Positions 17,681 through 26,702 of a stretch of 64,000 nt of DNA are shown in pieces. Position numbers and translations under genes: made by a program. The notes beneath the pieces are model-generated. The model saw nothing but the letters and a program-made list of their open reading frames with translations, was not told the DNA's origin and made no database searches. Source of the DNA: Microbacterium murale (lineage in GTDB: Bacteria > Actinomycetota > Actinomycetes > Actinomycetales > Microbacteriaceae); NCBI RefSeq assembly GCF_014635185.1, contig NZ_BMCM01000002.1:558001-622000 (forward strand), given 5' to 3'. How positions within the stretch are numbered: position 1 is the first letter of the stretch; the number at the start of each line of letters is the position of its first letter.

Positions 17681-19123
17681 ATGATCAGGGCGCGTTCCAT
17701 CGTCTTCTGGGTGCTGGCCGCGGCGCTGCTGGTCGGGCACGTGCTCGTCGCGTGGCAGAGCCTGACGGTCTGGCGGTTCTGGGAAGACGAGGCGTTCAAC
17801 CTCACCGTGCCGCGCAACCTGCTCGCCGGTCTCGGCTACGCGAGCGACGGTGCGCTCTCGGGGTCGACGATCACCCTGTTCGATGCGCGTATCTCGACCG
17901 GTCCCGCCGTGCTGCTGCCCGTCGCCGCTGTGCTCGCGACCGGCATCGACCCGGTCATCGGCGCGCGGCTGGTGCCGCTCGCGTACTGGGTGCTGCTGCT
18001 TGCAGGCCTGTGGATGATCGGACGCCGTATCGGTGGACGCTGGGCCGCCCTCGTCGCCGTCGCCGTGCCGCTCGCGTTCACCACATCGGCCACGGTCTCG
18101 CCGATTCAGGGTCCGGCTGATCTGCTCGGCGAGATCCCCGCCGCGGCGCTGCTCGTGTGGGCGCTCGTCGTGCTGCCGAGGCGCGCATGGCTCGCGGGGC
18201 TGCTGGTCGGACTCGCCGTGCAGGCGAAACTCATCGCACTGCTCGCGCTGCCCGCGTTCGCCGTGGCACTGTTCCTGCTCGCTCCGGGGACGGGGCGCGC
18301 GCGCGTTCTCGCGTTCTTGCGACGGTCGTGGGTGCCGGTGGTGTTCCTGGCCCTGCCGACGTTCCTGTTCGAACTCGCGGCCCTGATCACGTTCGGCTTC
18401 AGCGGATTCGTCGACCACCTGCGTGCGCTGCTCGGATTCGTGCGCAGCGGCGGCCAGCCCGGCGAGCCGACGACCGTGGTGCAGAAGATCACGACACTCG
18501 CGGAGTCGTGGTCGGTGCCGGTGTGGGTCGCGCTCGTCGTCGCGGTGGTGTCGGTGGTGCTGATCGTCGGCGGGCTGTGGGTTTCGCGGGGGTCTGTTTC
18601 TTCTGACGTTCTCGTCTACCTTGGCGCCGCCGCGGTCGGCGCTCTCGCGTTCGTCGGCTGGTGGGCGACCGCGTCGCACCTGCCGCTGTGGGTGCGGCAT
18701 CCGGCCCCCGGCGTGTTCGCGTTCTTCCCGATCCTCGCCGCCGGTGCGGTGTGGGGTGCCCAGCGGATGCTGCGCCGGCCTGCGCTGCGTATCGTCTCGG
18801 TGGTCGCGGTGGGAGTCGTGATTTTGGGGCTCGGCGCGGGGGCTGTCGTGCACTCGGTCGCTGCGACACAGCCGCCGTGGCTCACGCTCGAGACGCAGCG
18901 CGCGGCCGTCGCACCGCTTCAGGAATGGGTCGAGGAGAACGACGTCGCATGGCTCGCGGCCGAGCCCTGGGGCGCCGCGGTCGCTCCGGTCGTGATGACC
19001 GGCGCGCACGTCGGACTGTTCGACGCCGCCGCAATGGCGGACGTGCCGCGCCTCACTGGGGCGGAATGCGCTACCGAGGTGCTCGCGGACGGTGGGCTGT
19101 TCCGGATCTGCGCTGCGCCCTAG
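17681..19123 (+). CDS. Polytopic membrane glycosyltransferase (GT39/GT83-like, GT-C fold)
   Basis: A 480-residue integral membrane protein with about ten hydrophobic helices. The first outer loop has WRFWEDEAFNLTV, where the Asp-Glu pair is the catalytic feature of PMT/ArnT-type enzymes that use polyprenyl-phosphate sugars. A C-terminal outer part of about 90 residues contains two cysteines (ECATEVL, FRICAAP). Starting at ATG 17681, two bases after the GT2 stop, it is coupled to that gene. It should transfer a sugar from its lipid carrier to a wall polymer or protein outside the membrane. The acceptor is unknown. Confidence 0.82.
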   Translation: MIRARSIVFWVLAAALLVGHVLVAWQSLTVWRFWEDEAFNLTVPRNLLAGLGYASDGALSGSTITLFDARISTGPAVLLPVAAVLATGIDPVIGARLVPLAYWVLLLAGLWMIGRRIGGRWAALVAVAVPLAFTTSATVSPIQGPADLLGEIPAAALLVWALVVLPRRAWLAGLLVGLAVQAKLIALLALPAFAVALFLLAPGTGRARVLAFLRRSWVPVVFLALPTFLFELAALITFGFSGFVDHLRALLGFVRSGGQPGEPTTVVQKITTLAESWSVPVWVALVVAVVSVVLIVGGLWVSRGSVSSDVLVYLGAAAVGALAFVGWWATASHLPLWVRHPAPGVFAFFPILAAGAVWGAQRMLRRPALRIVSVVAVGVVILGLGAGAVVHSVAATQPPWLTLETQRAAVAPLQEWVEENDVAWLAAEPWGAAVAPVVMTGAHVGLFDAAAMADVPRLTGAECATEVLADGGLFRICAAP

Positions 19124-19215
19124 GGAAACTCTGCGCTGTGCCGTAGGGGGCGTGGCATCGCAGCATCCGCTCGCTGAACGTCTGACGGGCTCGCTGAGCT
19201 CGTCGTCGAAGCTGT
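19124..19215. terminator. Possible bidirectional terminator between convergent genes
   Basis: Between the membrane glycosyltransferase and the convergent lipoprotein gene, GCTGAAC (19173-19179) is the exact reverse complement of GTTCAGC (19214-19220), with smaller complementary stretches in between. There is no T-run. The right arm covers the lipoprotein stop codon. It could end transcription in either direction, but the loop is long, so this is weak. Confidence 0.3.
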
Positions 19216-19731
19216 TCAGCCTCCCGTGAAGGCGTTCGTGATGACCGTGAACCCCGCCGCATCGCAGGCGTCGAAGAGCACGGCTGCGGCGACGTACCAC
19301 TCCTCGGAGCCGATGTCGGTGGGATTCAGATCCTGAACCGCGGGAAAGTCCTGTTTGAGCGTGGCGAGCGCTTCGGCCACCGGGCCCTCGTCAGCCAACG
19401 GGATGTTGCCGAGAAAACGGGAAGCGAGGCTGTACCAGGCGTTCCTCTCCTTCTGACCCATGCGGTCCTGGTGGAGGGCGGTATCCGCGTTGAGCAGGAT
19501 CGTCTGGATGTCGGCAAACCCTGAGCAAGTGGCCTCGTCGTCCGCGGCCGTCGTCTCGGCGGTCGGCGGGGTGGCTGTCGGGGTGGCGGTCTCCATCGCC
19601 TCGATGGTGTTCGACGCTTCATCGTCCGGCCCGGCGATCGCTGTGCACCCGGTGGCGCCCACGAGGAGCAGCGCCGCGCCGATCGCAATCGCAGCGTGTC
19701 GAGCGGTGGACCGAGTTCGGAGCGACGTCAT
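19216..19731 (-). CDS. Small secreted lipoprotein of unknown function
   Basis: A 171-residue protein. The ATG at 19731 gives a short basic N-terminus, a hydrophobic core (AAIAIGAALLLVGA) and lipobox VGATGC with the cysteine at about residue 29. An Ala/Thr/Pro-rich linker follows (METATPTATPPTAETTAADD), then a domain of about 110 residues with one cysteine near its start and one near its end (ATCSGFAD, FDACDAAGF) that may form a disulphide. I do not recognise the domain. The frame is open to 19827 but a signal peptide is only sensible from 19731. It is a single gene. Confidence 0.75.
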   Translation of the reverse strand: MTSLRTRSTARHAAIAIGAALLLVGATGCTAIAGPDDEASNTIEAMETATPTATPPTAETTAADDEATCSGFADIQTILLNADTALHQDRMGQKERNAWYSLASRFLGNIPLADEGPVAEALATLKQDFPAVQDLNPTDIGSEEWYVAAAVLFDACDAAGFTVITNAFTGG

Positions 19732-19877
19732 ATGCCGGAGCCTAGCGGGCCGCCCGGCTCTGGACAGGCTGAAGGACGTCGGTACGCAGCATCCGCTCGC
19801 CGAGTCTGTCGTAGGCGGGTTCTCCACAGATTTACGAAGCTATGTTCGAATGTCTGCAGTGTCTGTCACTATGAAGT

Positions 19878-21749
19878 ATGGCCATTTTCAGCGAGTTGCG
19901 CGACACCCTCGAGGGGTTGGAATCGCGCATGGGTGACGTCGATATCGACGTCTTGCTGACGGCCATGCGCGGGCTCGACGACGACGCGGTCGTCGCTGCG
20001 CTCGCCGGTGCGGCGGCGGTTGCGAACTGCGCCGAGCGGATGCTGACGGTGGGCGCCGGAGTGGTCGCAGAGCGGTCGCGGCGCGAGGCCGGGCATTCCG
20101 GGTTGGCGGCGACGCGCGGGCACCGCAATGCGGTTTCGCTGGTGCAGTCGATCGTCGGCGGCACGCGTACAGATGCGGCGCGCGCCGTGCGGTTGGGCGA
20201 GACGTTGATCGAGGGTGCGGATGCTGCGGGTGCGGCCTTCCGGGTTGGTTCAGGCGAAAGCGGCTCGGGCAATGACGACGGGGCGGGCGGAGATGGCGCC
20301 GAGTCCGGCTGGGGTGGCGACAGCGGTGGCTGGGGCGACGGAGCGGGCCGCAGGGCGTCGGATGCCGAGGGGCCGAGCACCTCGTCGGATGCCGATGGCA
20401 CGGGAGCCTGGGACGGCAACACCGGTGCGGGACCGACCTCATGGGATGCCGATGGACCGCACGCTGGGACATCCGGGGCTGATGGCGGTGTCGGTGCAGG
20501 TACGGAGGCCGGCGCCGCGGCCGGCGCGGGTACGTCGCCGCACGATCACGACGTGCAGATGCCTTGGCACGAGCCGTTGCGACAGGCATTGTTCGAGGGC
20601 AAGATCACGCCGGCGCAGCACGATGCGATTTTCCGGGGAATGGGCCAGCCTCCCGCCCGCGACGGCGCCGACCACCCGACGGACGCGATGATCGAGGTAT
20701 GGTCGCTCGCCGCGGCGCAGCTCGTGGCAGAGGCCGCTGACATGGCCGTCGAAGAGCTCGCGCGTCGCGCGCGACAGGTGCGCGACACTCTCGACCCGCA
20801 AGGCGTGCAGGAACGCTTCGAGCGCTCGTACGCGGCGCGATCATGGCGCTCGTGGCGCAACGCCGAAGGACAGCACCACACGCACATCATCTCCGATGAC
20901 GAGACGGCCGCGTGGCTCGACTCGATCCGCGATGCGGCGATGCGCCCCCGCCGGGGCGGACCGAGGTTCATGACCGATGAGGAACGCGCAGCCGCGAGCG
21001 CGCTCGTGGACGATCCGCGCACGAACGACCAGATCGCCTACGACCTGTTCGCAGACATCCTGCGCGCCGGGGCACTCGCCAACGCGGCGGACGTGTACGG
21101 CGCCCGCCAGCCGGGGATCAGAATCGTCACTATCGACGGAGCCGTCGGCGTGCGAGACGCGTTCGGACGGATGCTCGCCAACGGACACCTCGAAGATCGC
21201 GGCGATGCGCTTCCCGGAAGCGTGGTCGACCGGAACCTGTGCACGGTCGGCAGCCGGAGCGTCATCGTGGACAGCTGCGGCAATCCGCTCGATGTCGGCC
21301 GCGAACAGCGACTCTTCACCGCGAAACAGCGCGTCGCGCTGGCCGTTCGCGACGGCGGATGCATGTTCCCGGAATGTCGCGTCCCGGCGTCCTATTGCGA
21401 GGCGCATCACTGCGACCATTGGCATGAAGATCTGGGGCTCACCGATATCGACCGCGGCATTCTGCTCTGCCGACATCACCACATGCTGCTGCACAACAAC
21501 GGGTGGAAGATCACGCGTGAAGGACTCGGCAGGTTCATGCTCCATCCGCCCGGTCGACGCGGCGGCGGGAGTAGTGGCAGGGGCGGTGCTGGCGGTGGCG
21601 GCGCTGGCGGCGACGGTGCCGCTCGGGAGCCGATCCCCCTCACCAGCCGATCGGCGATCCGGTGGGCATGGGATCCACCACCGGAGTGGCCGCATTGGAG
21701 AAGCATGCCCGTCGACGGCGTCGACGTGCGAACGGCTCGATCGGCGTAG
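19878..21749 (+). CDS. DUF222 / HNH endonuclease domain protein (13E12 type)
   Basis: A 623-residue protein of a class present in many copies in actinobacteria. The N-terminal DUF222 part (to about 450) is followed by an HNH nuclease site near 495-545: MFPECRVPASYCEAHHCDHW and ILLCRHHHMLLHNNGW. The DUF222 part is interrupted at about 120-220 by a Gly/Ala/Asp/Ser-rich low-complexity insert. The C-terminus is another Gly-rich run (GGGSSGRGGAGGGGAGG) before a basic end. DUF222-HNH proteins are presumed DNA-cutting enzymes, possibly selfish or tied to mobile DNA, but no role is proven. It marks the end of the accessory stretch. Confidence 0.88.
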   Translation: MAIFSELRDTLEGLESRMGDVDIDVLLTAMRGLDDDAVVAALAGAAAVANCAERMLTVGAGVVAERSRREAGHSGLAATRGHRNAVSLVQSIVGGTRTDAARAVRLGETLIEGADAAGAAFRVGSGESGSGNDDGAGGDGAESGWGGDSGGWGDGAGRRASDAEGPSTSSDADGTGAWDGNTGAGPTSWDADGPHAGTSGADGGVGAGTEAGAAAGAGTSPHDHDVQMPWHEPLRQALFEGKITPAQHDAIFRGMGQPPARDGADHPTDAMIEVWSLAAAQLVAEAADMAVEELARRARQVRDTLDPQGVQERFERSYAARSWRSWRNAEGQHHTHIISDDETAAWLDSIRDAAMRPRRGGPRFMTDEERAAASALVDDPRTNDQIAYDLFADILRAGALANAADVYGARQPGIRIVTIDGAVGVRDAFGRMLANGHLEDRGDALPGSVVDRNLCTVGSRSVIVDSCGNPLDVGREQRLFTAKQRVALAVRDGGCMFPECRVPASYCEAHHCDHWHEDLGLTDIDRGILLCRHHHMLLHNNGWKITREGLGRFMLHPPGRRGGGSSGRGGAGGGGAGGDGAAREPIPLTSRSAIRWAWDPPPEWPHWRSMPVDGVDVRTARSA

Positions 21750-22120
21750 ATGACGCGGCACCGCAGCGGCGTTACCAGCACGTGAGAAGTCGCGTTGGTG
21801 CGGCAAAGCTCGAGCGGAATCGTCCTCACTGCGGCCGGGCGCCGCTCCGCCGGCAAGCGATTTCGTGGGAACACCGCTTTATGGCTTTCCTTCGGGCGCG
21901 GGTTCCGCTAGTGTGACGAGCATCTGAACTGCAAGACCGTGAATGTCGCTGGGAATCGGCACTCACAACGTGATCTGGGGTCATGTCGTCATGCAGCATC
22001 GTGAACACCTGCGATGACAGATAACCCGTGCGTGTGGGACGTGCGGGCTGGGGATATAACTGGGGAAATAATGTCGCACTGGGGATTTTTGCGTACATTC
22101 ACGGCTGAGGGCCGCCGGAC
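21750..22120 (+). promoter_or_regulatory. Upstream region of the initiating transferase operon with three CTGGGGA repeats
   Basis: This 371-base gap has no gene. Close to the downstream gene are three copies of CTGGGGA at 22048-22054, 22060-22066 and 22079-22085, interleaved with A/T-rich hexamers TATAAC (22055-22060) and TAATGT (22069-22074) that could be -10 boxes. The same heptamer, also three times, lies at the start of the large DUF4082 gene (56515-56547) and once before the oxidoreductase gene near 50811. I take it as a candidate regulator site. The rest of the gap shows nothing recognisable. Confidence 0.4.
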
Positions 22121-23650
22121 ATGACGTCCGTCGACGACGCCCTGAGTCTGACACGCGAGGAATCAGTCGCTATAGCGACCACGATTCCGCGCGTCCGGGT
22201 CGAGAAGATCACGGCTTCGATGCCGCGTATCTCGGCGACGCTGGAGCACCGTCTGCAATGGGAACGGTCGCACCGCGTCCGCCTCGGCGTAACGGATGCA
22301 GCCGTGATCGCGATCGCCACGGGCGTCGCTGCGGTATTCCAGCTGCAACAGGGTGAACCGCCCGTGAATGTCGCGACGCGATGTGTGCTGCTGGCGGCGG
22401 TGTGGTTCGCCACGCTGCTCGCCATGCGCACGAGCGTCACGGCGCTCTTCGGTTCGAGTTTCGCCGAGTACCGAGGCATTGCGCATGCCTCCGGCCTCGC
22501 CATCGGAATGATGGCGTTCGCCGCAGTGGTGCTCGACTGGGACTCGATGCGGATCACCGTGCTCATCACCCTCCCCATGGGCCTGCTCGGCCTTCTGATG
22601 AGTCGGTGGTCGTGGCGGCGCTGGTTGAGCAACCAGCGCCGCCATGGCCGATTCACCTCACGAACCCTTGTCGTCGGCAATCGCGATGAGGTCGAGTACG
22701 TAGCGCGTGCGCTGCACGCGGCCGGAGCCGGTGGCTACCAGGTCGTCGGCGCCACTCTGCTCGACGGCAATGCGCGCGAACTGACACTCGACCAAGCCAC
22801 CGTGCCCGTGCTCGGAAATCTCCATTCGGTCGCTCAGGTCGCGGTCGAGCTCAGCGCCGACACGATCGTCGTCGCCGGCCGCCCAGAACGCGATCCCGAC
22901 TTCGTCAAGCGTCTCGGATGGGAGCTCGAGGGAACAGCCGCAGAGCTGGTGCTCTCCAACCGCCTCGCCGATGTCGCCGGGCCCCGGCTCTCTTTCATCC
23001 CGGTCGACGGCCTGCCGCTGATCAAGGTGCAGATCCCGACCTATGAAGGCGCCAAGCACCTGCTCAAGCGCGCACTCGACATCGTCGTGTCGGGCATCGC
23101 CCTGATCCCGATCATCGTGATGACTCCGGTGATGGCGTTGCTGATCAAGCTCGATTCTCCCGGCTCCGTGTTCTTCTTCCAAGAACGCGTGGGCCGGGAT
23201 GGGAAGCCGTTCCAGATCGTCAAGTTCCGCACGATGCACACGGATGCCGAGCAGAAGCTCGCCGCTCTCAAATCACAGCACGACGGCGCTGGGCTCCTGT
23301 TCAAGCTCAAGGACGATCCGCGTGTCACGCGCGTCGGCAAGGTACTGCGCAAACTCTCGTTCGACGAACTGCCGCAGTTCTGGAACGTGCTTCTGGGCGA
23401 CATGAGCGTCGTCGGCCCACGGCCGCCGCTGCCCAGCGAAGTCAGCGACTACGACGGCACAGTATCGCGCCGGCTGTACATCAAGCCGGGGATCACCGGT
23501 CTCTGGCAGGTGTCCGGCCGCAGCGACCTGAGCTGGGACGAGAGCATCCGTCTCGACCTTCGCTACGTCGAGAACTGGTCGGTGATGACCGACCTGCAGA
23601 TCATGTGGCGCACGGCCAAAGTGATGTTCGCCTCGAAAGGGGCCTACTGA
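22121..23650 (+). CDS. Long-form polyprenyl glycosylphosphotransferase (WbaP/WcaJ/CpsE type)
   Basis: A 509-residue initiating enzyme of exopolysaccharide synthesis. About four N-terminal membrane helices are followed by a Rossmann-like domain (RTLVVGNRDEVEYVARAL, VPVLGNLHSV). A fifth helix (RALDIVVSGIALIPIIVM) then leads into the catalytic domain with FFFQERVGRDGKPF, VKFRTMH, the Asp-Glu dyad in SFDELPQFWNV, VVGPRPPLPSE and GITGLWQVSGRSDLSW. It moves hexose- or N-acetylaminosugar-1-phosphate onto undecaprenyl phosphate. It is the first gene of a rightward operon. With the short enzyme at 1162 it is the second initiator in the window, suggesting a second glycan. Confidence 0.92.
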   Translation: MTSVDDALSLTREESVAIATTIPRVRVEKITASMPRISATLEHRLQWERSHRVRLGVTDAAVIAIATGVAAVFQLQQGEPPVNVATRCVLLAAVWFATLLAMRTSVTALFGSSFAEYRGIAHASGLAIGMMAFAAVVLDWDSMRITVLITLPMGLLGLLMSRWSWRRWLSNQRRHGRFTSRTLVVGNRDEVEYVARALHAAGAGGYQVVGATLLDGNARELTLDQATVPVLGNLHSVAQVAVELSADTIVVAGRPERDPDFVKRLGWELEGTAAELVLSNRLADVAGPRLSFIPVDGLPLIKVQIPTYEGAKHLLKRALDIVVSGIALIPIIVMTPVMALLIKLDSPGSVFFFQERVGRDGKPFQIVKFRTMHTDAEQKLAALKSQHDGAGLLFKLKDDPRVTRVGKVLRKLSFDELPQFWNVLLGDMSVVGPRPPLPSEVSDYDGTVSRRLYIKPGITGLWQVSGRSDLSWDESIRLDLRYVENWSVMTDLQIMWRTAKVMFASKGAY

Positions 23651-23728
23651 CAGTCGGCGCGCGATCCGGCGCGGCTCGTTCGCACCGGCGGTTAAGAACC
23701 GCATCAGTACCCAGGGGAGGTGGTATCG

Positions 23729-24346
23729 ATGTCAGGAAACACACAGGGCTCGGCACTCACGACGGCGATGAAGGTCACGATCGCGGTGGTGGGTGTGCTC
23801 GTCGTCGCGGGGGTCGTCATCATCGCGGCGTTGACGGGCGTCTGGCAACCGGAAGGAGAGGCGCAGCCGTCGCCGACAGCGAGCGCGCCGCCGACGGCCG
23901 GGCCGTTGCCAGGGGCGACGCCGACCGCCGGGTCGGAGGTGCTGCCGCCGCCGACCACGGATCCCGGCGCCGGCCTTCCGCCACTCAAGCGGTCGATGCC
24001 GCTCGTGACGGCGCCACTGCCCGAGGCCGGATCTCGAAGCGGCGGACTCATGCCCGACCTGCCGACCAGTATCGTCGAGCCGCTACCGGACTCGAGCATC
24101 ATCTCGAGTTCGATCGCCACCGAGGACACCGTCATGCAGCTCAGCCTGGTGGGATCCGTTGCCGCGACGCCGGATGAGATCCGCGCGCACTATCGCTCGC
24201 TGTGGGCCTCGCTCGGTCTGCGCGAGGAACCCGGCGACGACGCGACCATCGCATTCACCGGTCCCTTCGAAACACTGTCGTTGACGATCGACGTCACCGG
24301 CACGGGCAACCGGTACGCGATCTTCGGCGTGTTCAGGACGGAGTGA
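23729..24346 (+). CDS. Single-pass membrane protein with Pro/Thr-rich stalk
   Basis: A 205-residue protein with one N-terminal membrane helix (MKVTIAVVGVLVVAGVVIIAAL). A Pro/Ala/Thr stalk follows (about 45-100), then an extracellular domain of about 100 residues ending IDVTGTGNRYAIFGVFRTE. I do not recognise the domain. The ATG at 23729 has a strong AGGGGAGG site; GTG at 23720 in the same frame is less likely. Its stop overlaps the GTG of the MFS gene, so it belongs to the operon started at 22121. Confidence 0.75.
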   Translation: MSGNTQGSALTTAMKVTIAVVGVLVVAGVVIIAALTGVWQPEGEAQPSPTASAPPTAGPLPGATPTAGSEVLPPPTTDPGAGLPPLKRSMPLVTAPLPEAGSRSGGLMPDLPTSIVEPLPDSSIISSSIATEDTVMQLSLVGSVAATPDEIRAHYRSLWASLGLREEPGDDATIAFTGPFETLSLTIDVTGTGNRYAIFGVFRTE

Positions 24347-25674
24347 GCGTGTACATCTCCTTCTCGAACAAACCCAAACCGGATGCCGGGTCGGCCGCCG
24401 AGGCGACTGCGCGTCCGCCTGGTGCGCGTGCGGTGTCATCGACGGTGGTGACGCTCGGCGTCGTGTCGATGCTCACCGACATCTCCTCAGAATCGATCAC
24501 CGCCATCCTGCCCCTCTACGTGACCGGATTCCTCGGACTCTCGACCATCGCGTTCGGTTTCCTCGATGGTTTCTACCAGGGCATCAGTGCGCTCGTGCGT
24601 ATCGCAGGCGGCTACACCTCCGATCGCCTCGACCAGCCCAAGTGGGTCGCGTTCACCGGATATGCGCTGGCCGCCGTTGCGCGCGTCGGCCTGCTGTTCG
24701 CCTCCGGGTTCACCATGCTGACCGCTGTGATCTCGGCCGACCGCATCGGCAAGGGCATCCGCACGGCACCGAGAGACGCGGTGATCACGGCGTCGTCGCG
24801 ACCGGACAACCTCGGCGCGGCATTCGGCGTGCACCGCACTCTCGACAACATCGGCGCGGCGGTCGGTCCGCTGCTGGCGTTCTTCATCCTGCTGCTGATC
24901 CCGGACGGCTACGGAACGATCTTCGTCGCCTCCCTCGCGTTCGCCGTGATCGGTGTGACGATCCTCGGACTGTTCGTGCCGAACGTGCGCACCCGACCGG
25001 TCGAGGCGAAGACGCGCACCGTTCGCGCCCCGCGCCCCAAGTTCGACTGGAGCGTCATCACGTCCGGCCCGATGCGTCGAGTGCTCGCCGCGGCCGGCAT
25101 CCTCGGATTGCTGACCATCGGCGACGGGTTCATCTACCTGGTGCTGCAGGCGCGCAGCGATTTCGCTGCGCAGTGGTTCCCGCTGCTGTATGTCGGCACG
25201 AACGTCGCCTTCCTCGCTCTCGCCATTCCGCTGGGGCGCCTGGCAGACCGGGTGGGCCGCGCTCGCGTGTTCGTGTACGGGCATGTCGCCCTGCTCGGAA
25301 CGTATCTCGCCGCGGCCTTTCCGATCGCGGATGCCGCGGCCACAGTGGTCTGTCTCATCCTGCTCGGCGCGTTCTACGCGTCCACGGACGGCGTGCTCGC
25401 GGCTCTCGCCGCGCAGTTGACCACCCCCGAGACGCGCGGCACCGGGATCGCAGCGGCGCAGACGGTGGTCGCGCTCAGCCGGTTCATCTCTGCAGCAGGT
25501 TTCGGCATCCTCTGGTATCTCGTCGGCCGAGAGACATCGATGTTCATCGTGGCCGGGATGCTGGTCGTCGCCGTCCCGCTCATCGCCGTGCTGCTGCGAC
25601 CGCTGCTCGTCACGCCGCGTCCAGACGCGGCATCCGGTCAGCCGGCGCTCGACGACTCGGAGACGAGCAGATGA
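24343..25674 (+). CDS. MFS transporter
   Basis: A 443-residue polytopic protein with about twelve hydrophobic helices and family signatures: TDISSESITAILPLYVTGF in the first helices, RIAGGYTSDRLDQPKWV in loop 2-3, RIGKGIRTAPRDAVI, and GRLADRVGRARVFVYG in the second half. Related members are annotated as drug or metabolite exporters. The GTG at 24343 overlaps the preceding stop (GTGA), and its own TGA overlaps the next ATG. Placement inside an exopolysaccharide operon suggests export or uptake of a polymer building block, but this is inference. Confidence 0.87.
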   Translation: MSVYISFSNKPKPDAGSAAEATARPPGARAVSSTVVTLGVVSMLTDISSESITAILPLYVTGFLGLSTIAFGFLDGFYQGISALVRIAGGYTSDRLDQPKWVAFTGYALAAVARVGLLFASGFTMLTAVISADRIGKGIRTAPRDAVITASSRPDNLGAAFGVHRTLDNIGAAVGPLLAFFILLLIPDGYGTIFVASLAFAVIGVTILGLFVPNVRTRPVEAKTRTVRAPRPKFDWSVITSGPMRRVLAAAGILGLLTIGDGFIYLVLQARSDFAAQWFPLLYVGTNVAFLALAIPLGRLADRVGRARVFVYGHVALLGTYLAAAFPIADAAATVVCLILLGAFYASTDGVLAALAAQLTTPETRGTGIAAAQTVVALSRFISAAGFGILWYLVGRETSMFIVAGMLVVAVPLIAVLLRPLLVTPRPDAASGQPALDDSETSR

Positions 25675-26702
25675 CTCCTCGAGTGAAGTGGCTTGTGATC
25701 TCCCTCGTGTCCGTGATCGCCATCGGCGCCACCGTCGGGGTCGGCGCCTACGCCTGGGCGCAGTATCAGCAACGGCAGAACTCGCCGTCGGCGGTGGACA
25801 CATCCACCGGGGCGAGCATGCCCGACGGCGACCGCATCCTGTTCCGGAACATGGCATCGGGGCAGGGCTACGGTCATGTCGCCGGTGTGACGCTAACGGA
25901 GCCCGACGGCCCACGTACTGTGCTCGACATCGCCTGCGACCGCGTGGCGGCATCTCTCACCGCGATCTCATGTCTGCGCTCCGAGCGAGGCATCGCGCCG
26001 AGCTACAACGCCCGACTCTACGATGCGGCTGGACAGACCCAGGAGCTCGAGTGGCCCTTGCCAGGAGTGCCGAGTCGTACCCGGTTCTCGCCCGACGGTT
26101 CACTTGTCGCGACGACATCGTTCGTCACCGGGCACGCGTACGCGTCGATCGGATTCTCCACCGAAACGGTGATCCATCGCATCTCCGACGGCGAGAGTCT
26201 GGGGAGCCTCGAAGAATGGTCGCTGATCATCGACGGCGAGCCGAGTGCCCCCGTCGACCGCAATTACTGGGGCATCACGTTCGTCGATGACACGACGTTC
26301 TACGCCACCGTCGGCATGACTACGATCGGGCAGACCTACCTCGTCAAGGGCGACATCGCGACGCGCACGATGACGTCGGTGCTCGAGTCCGTCGAATGCC
26401 CGTCGCTCTCGCCGGACGGTGAGCGGATCGCATTCAAGCGTGTCACGAGTGGCGCCGGTCCCACCGTGCACTGGACTCCCGCGATCTACGACATCGCGTC
26501 GGGAACGGTGACGGTGCTGGACATCGAATCGCGCAACATCGATGACCAGATCGCGTGGCTCGATGACGACACGCTGCTGTACGGAGCACCGAACGACACC
26601 CCGGGCGACTCGGATATCTGGGCGCTGGCCGCCGACGGCGCCAGCGAGCCGCGGCTGCTGATCAGGCATGCCTGGTCACCCGCCGTGATCAAGGAGGGAT
26701 GA
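25671..26702 (+). CDS. Membrane-anchored TolB-like beta-propeller protein
   Basis: A 343-residue protein with an N-terminal anchor (WLVISLVSVIAIGATVGVGA) and then repeats of TolB/WD40-like form: TRFSPDGSLVATTSF, CPSLSPDGERIAFKR, and IAWLDDDTLLYGAPNDTPGDSDIWAL. TolB-like propellers bind proteins or sugars. It sits outside the membrane. The ATG overlaps the MFS stop (ATGA), and its stop overlaps the following GT2 start, so expression is tightly linked. The role in polysaccharide synthesis is not known; ligand sensing or a scaffold is possible. Confidence 0.78.
   Translation: MTPRVKWLVISLVSVIAIGATVGVGAYAWAQYQQRQNSPSAVDTSTGASMPDGDRILFRNMASGQGYGHVAGVTLTEPDGPRTVLDIACDRVAASLTAISCLRSERGIAPSYNARLYDAAGQTQELEWPLPGVPSRTRFSPDGSLVATTSFVTGHAYASIGFSTETVIHRISDGESLGSLEEWSLIIDGEPSAPVDRNYWGITFVDDTTFYATVGMTTIGQTYLVKGDIATRTMTSVLESVECPSLSPDGERIAFKRVTSGAGPTVHWTPAIYDIASGTVTVLDIESRNIDDQIAWLDDDTLLYGAPNDTPGDSDIWALAADGASEPRLLIRHAWSPAVIKEG

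Noticed and set aside
17552-19300. 582-codon frame on the minus strand
   Set aside because: Arg/His/Asp-rich product with no domain, antisense to the GT-C and GT2 genes; a shadow of high-GC coding DNA.
19160-19803. GCAGCATCCGCTCGC on both sides of the small lipoprotein gene as possible target-site duplication
   Set aside because: The sequence contains the generally over-used GCATCC word, and there is no transposase or inverted repeat.
24487-25953. 488-codon frame on the minus strand
   Set aside because: Antisense to the MFS gene and the start of the TolB-like gene, low-complexity Arg/Asp/Glu product.
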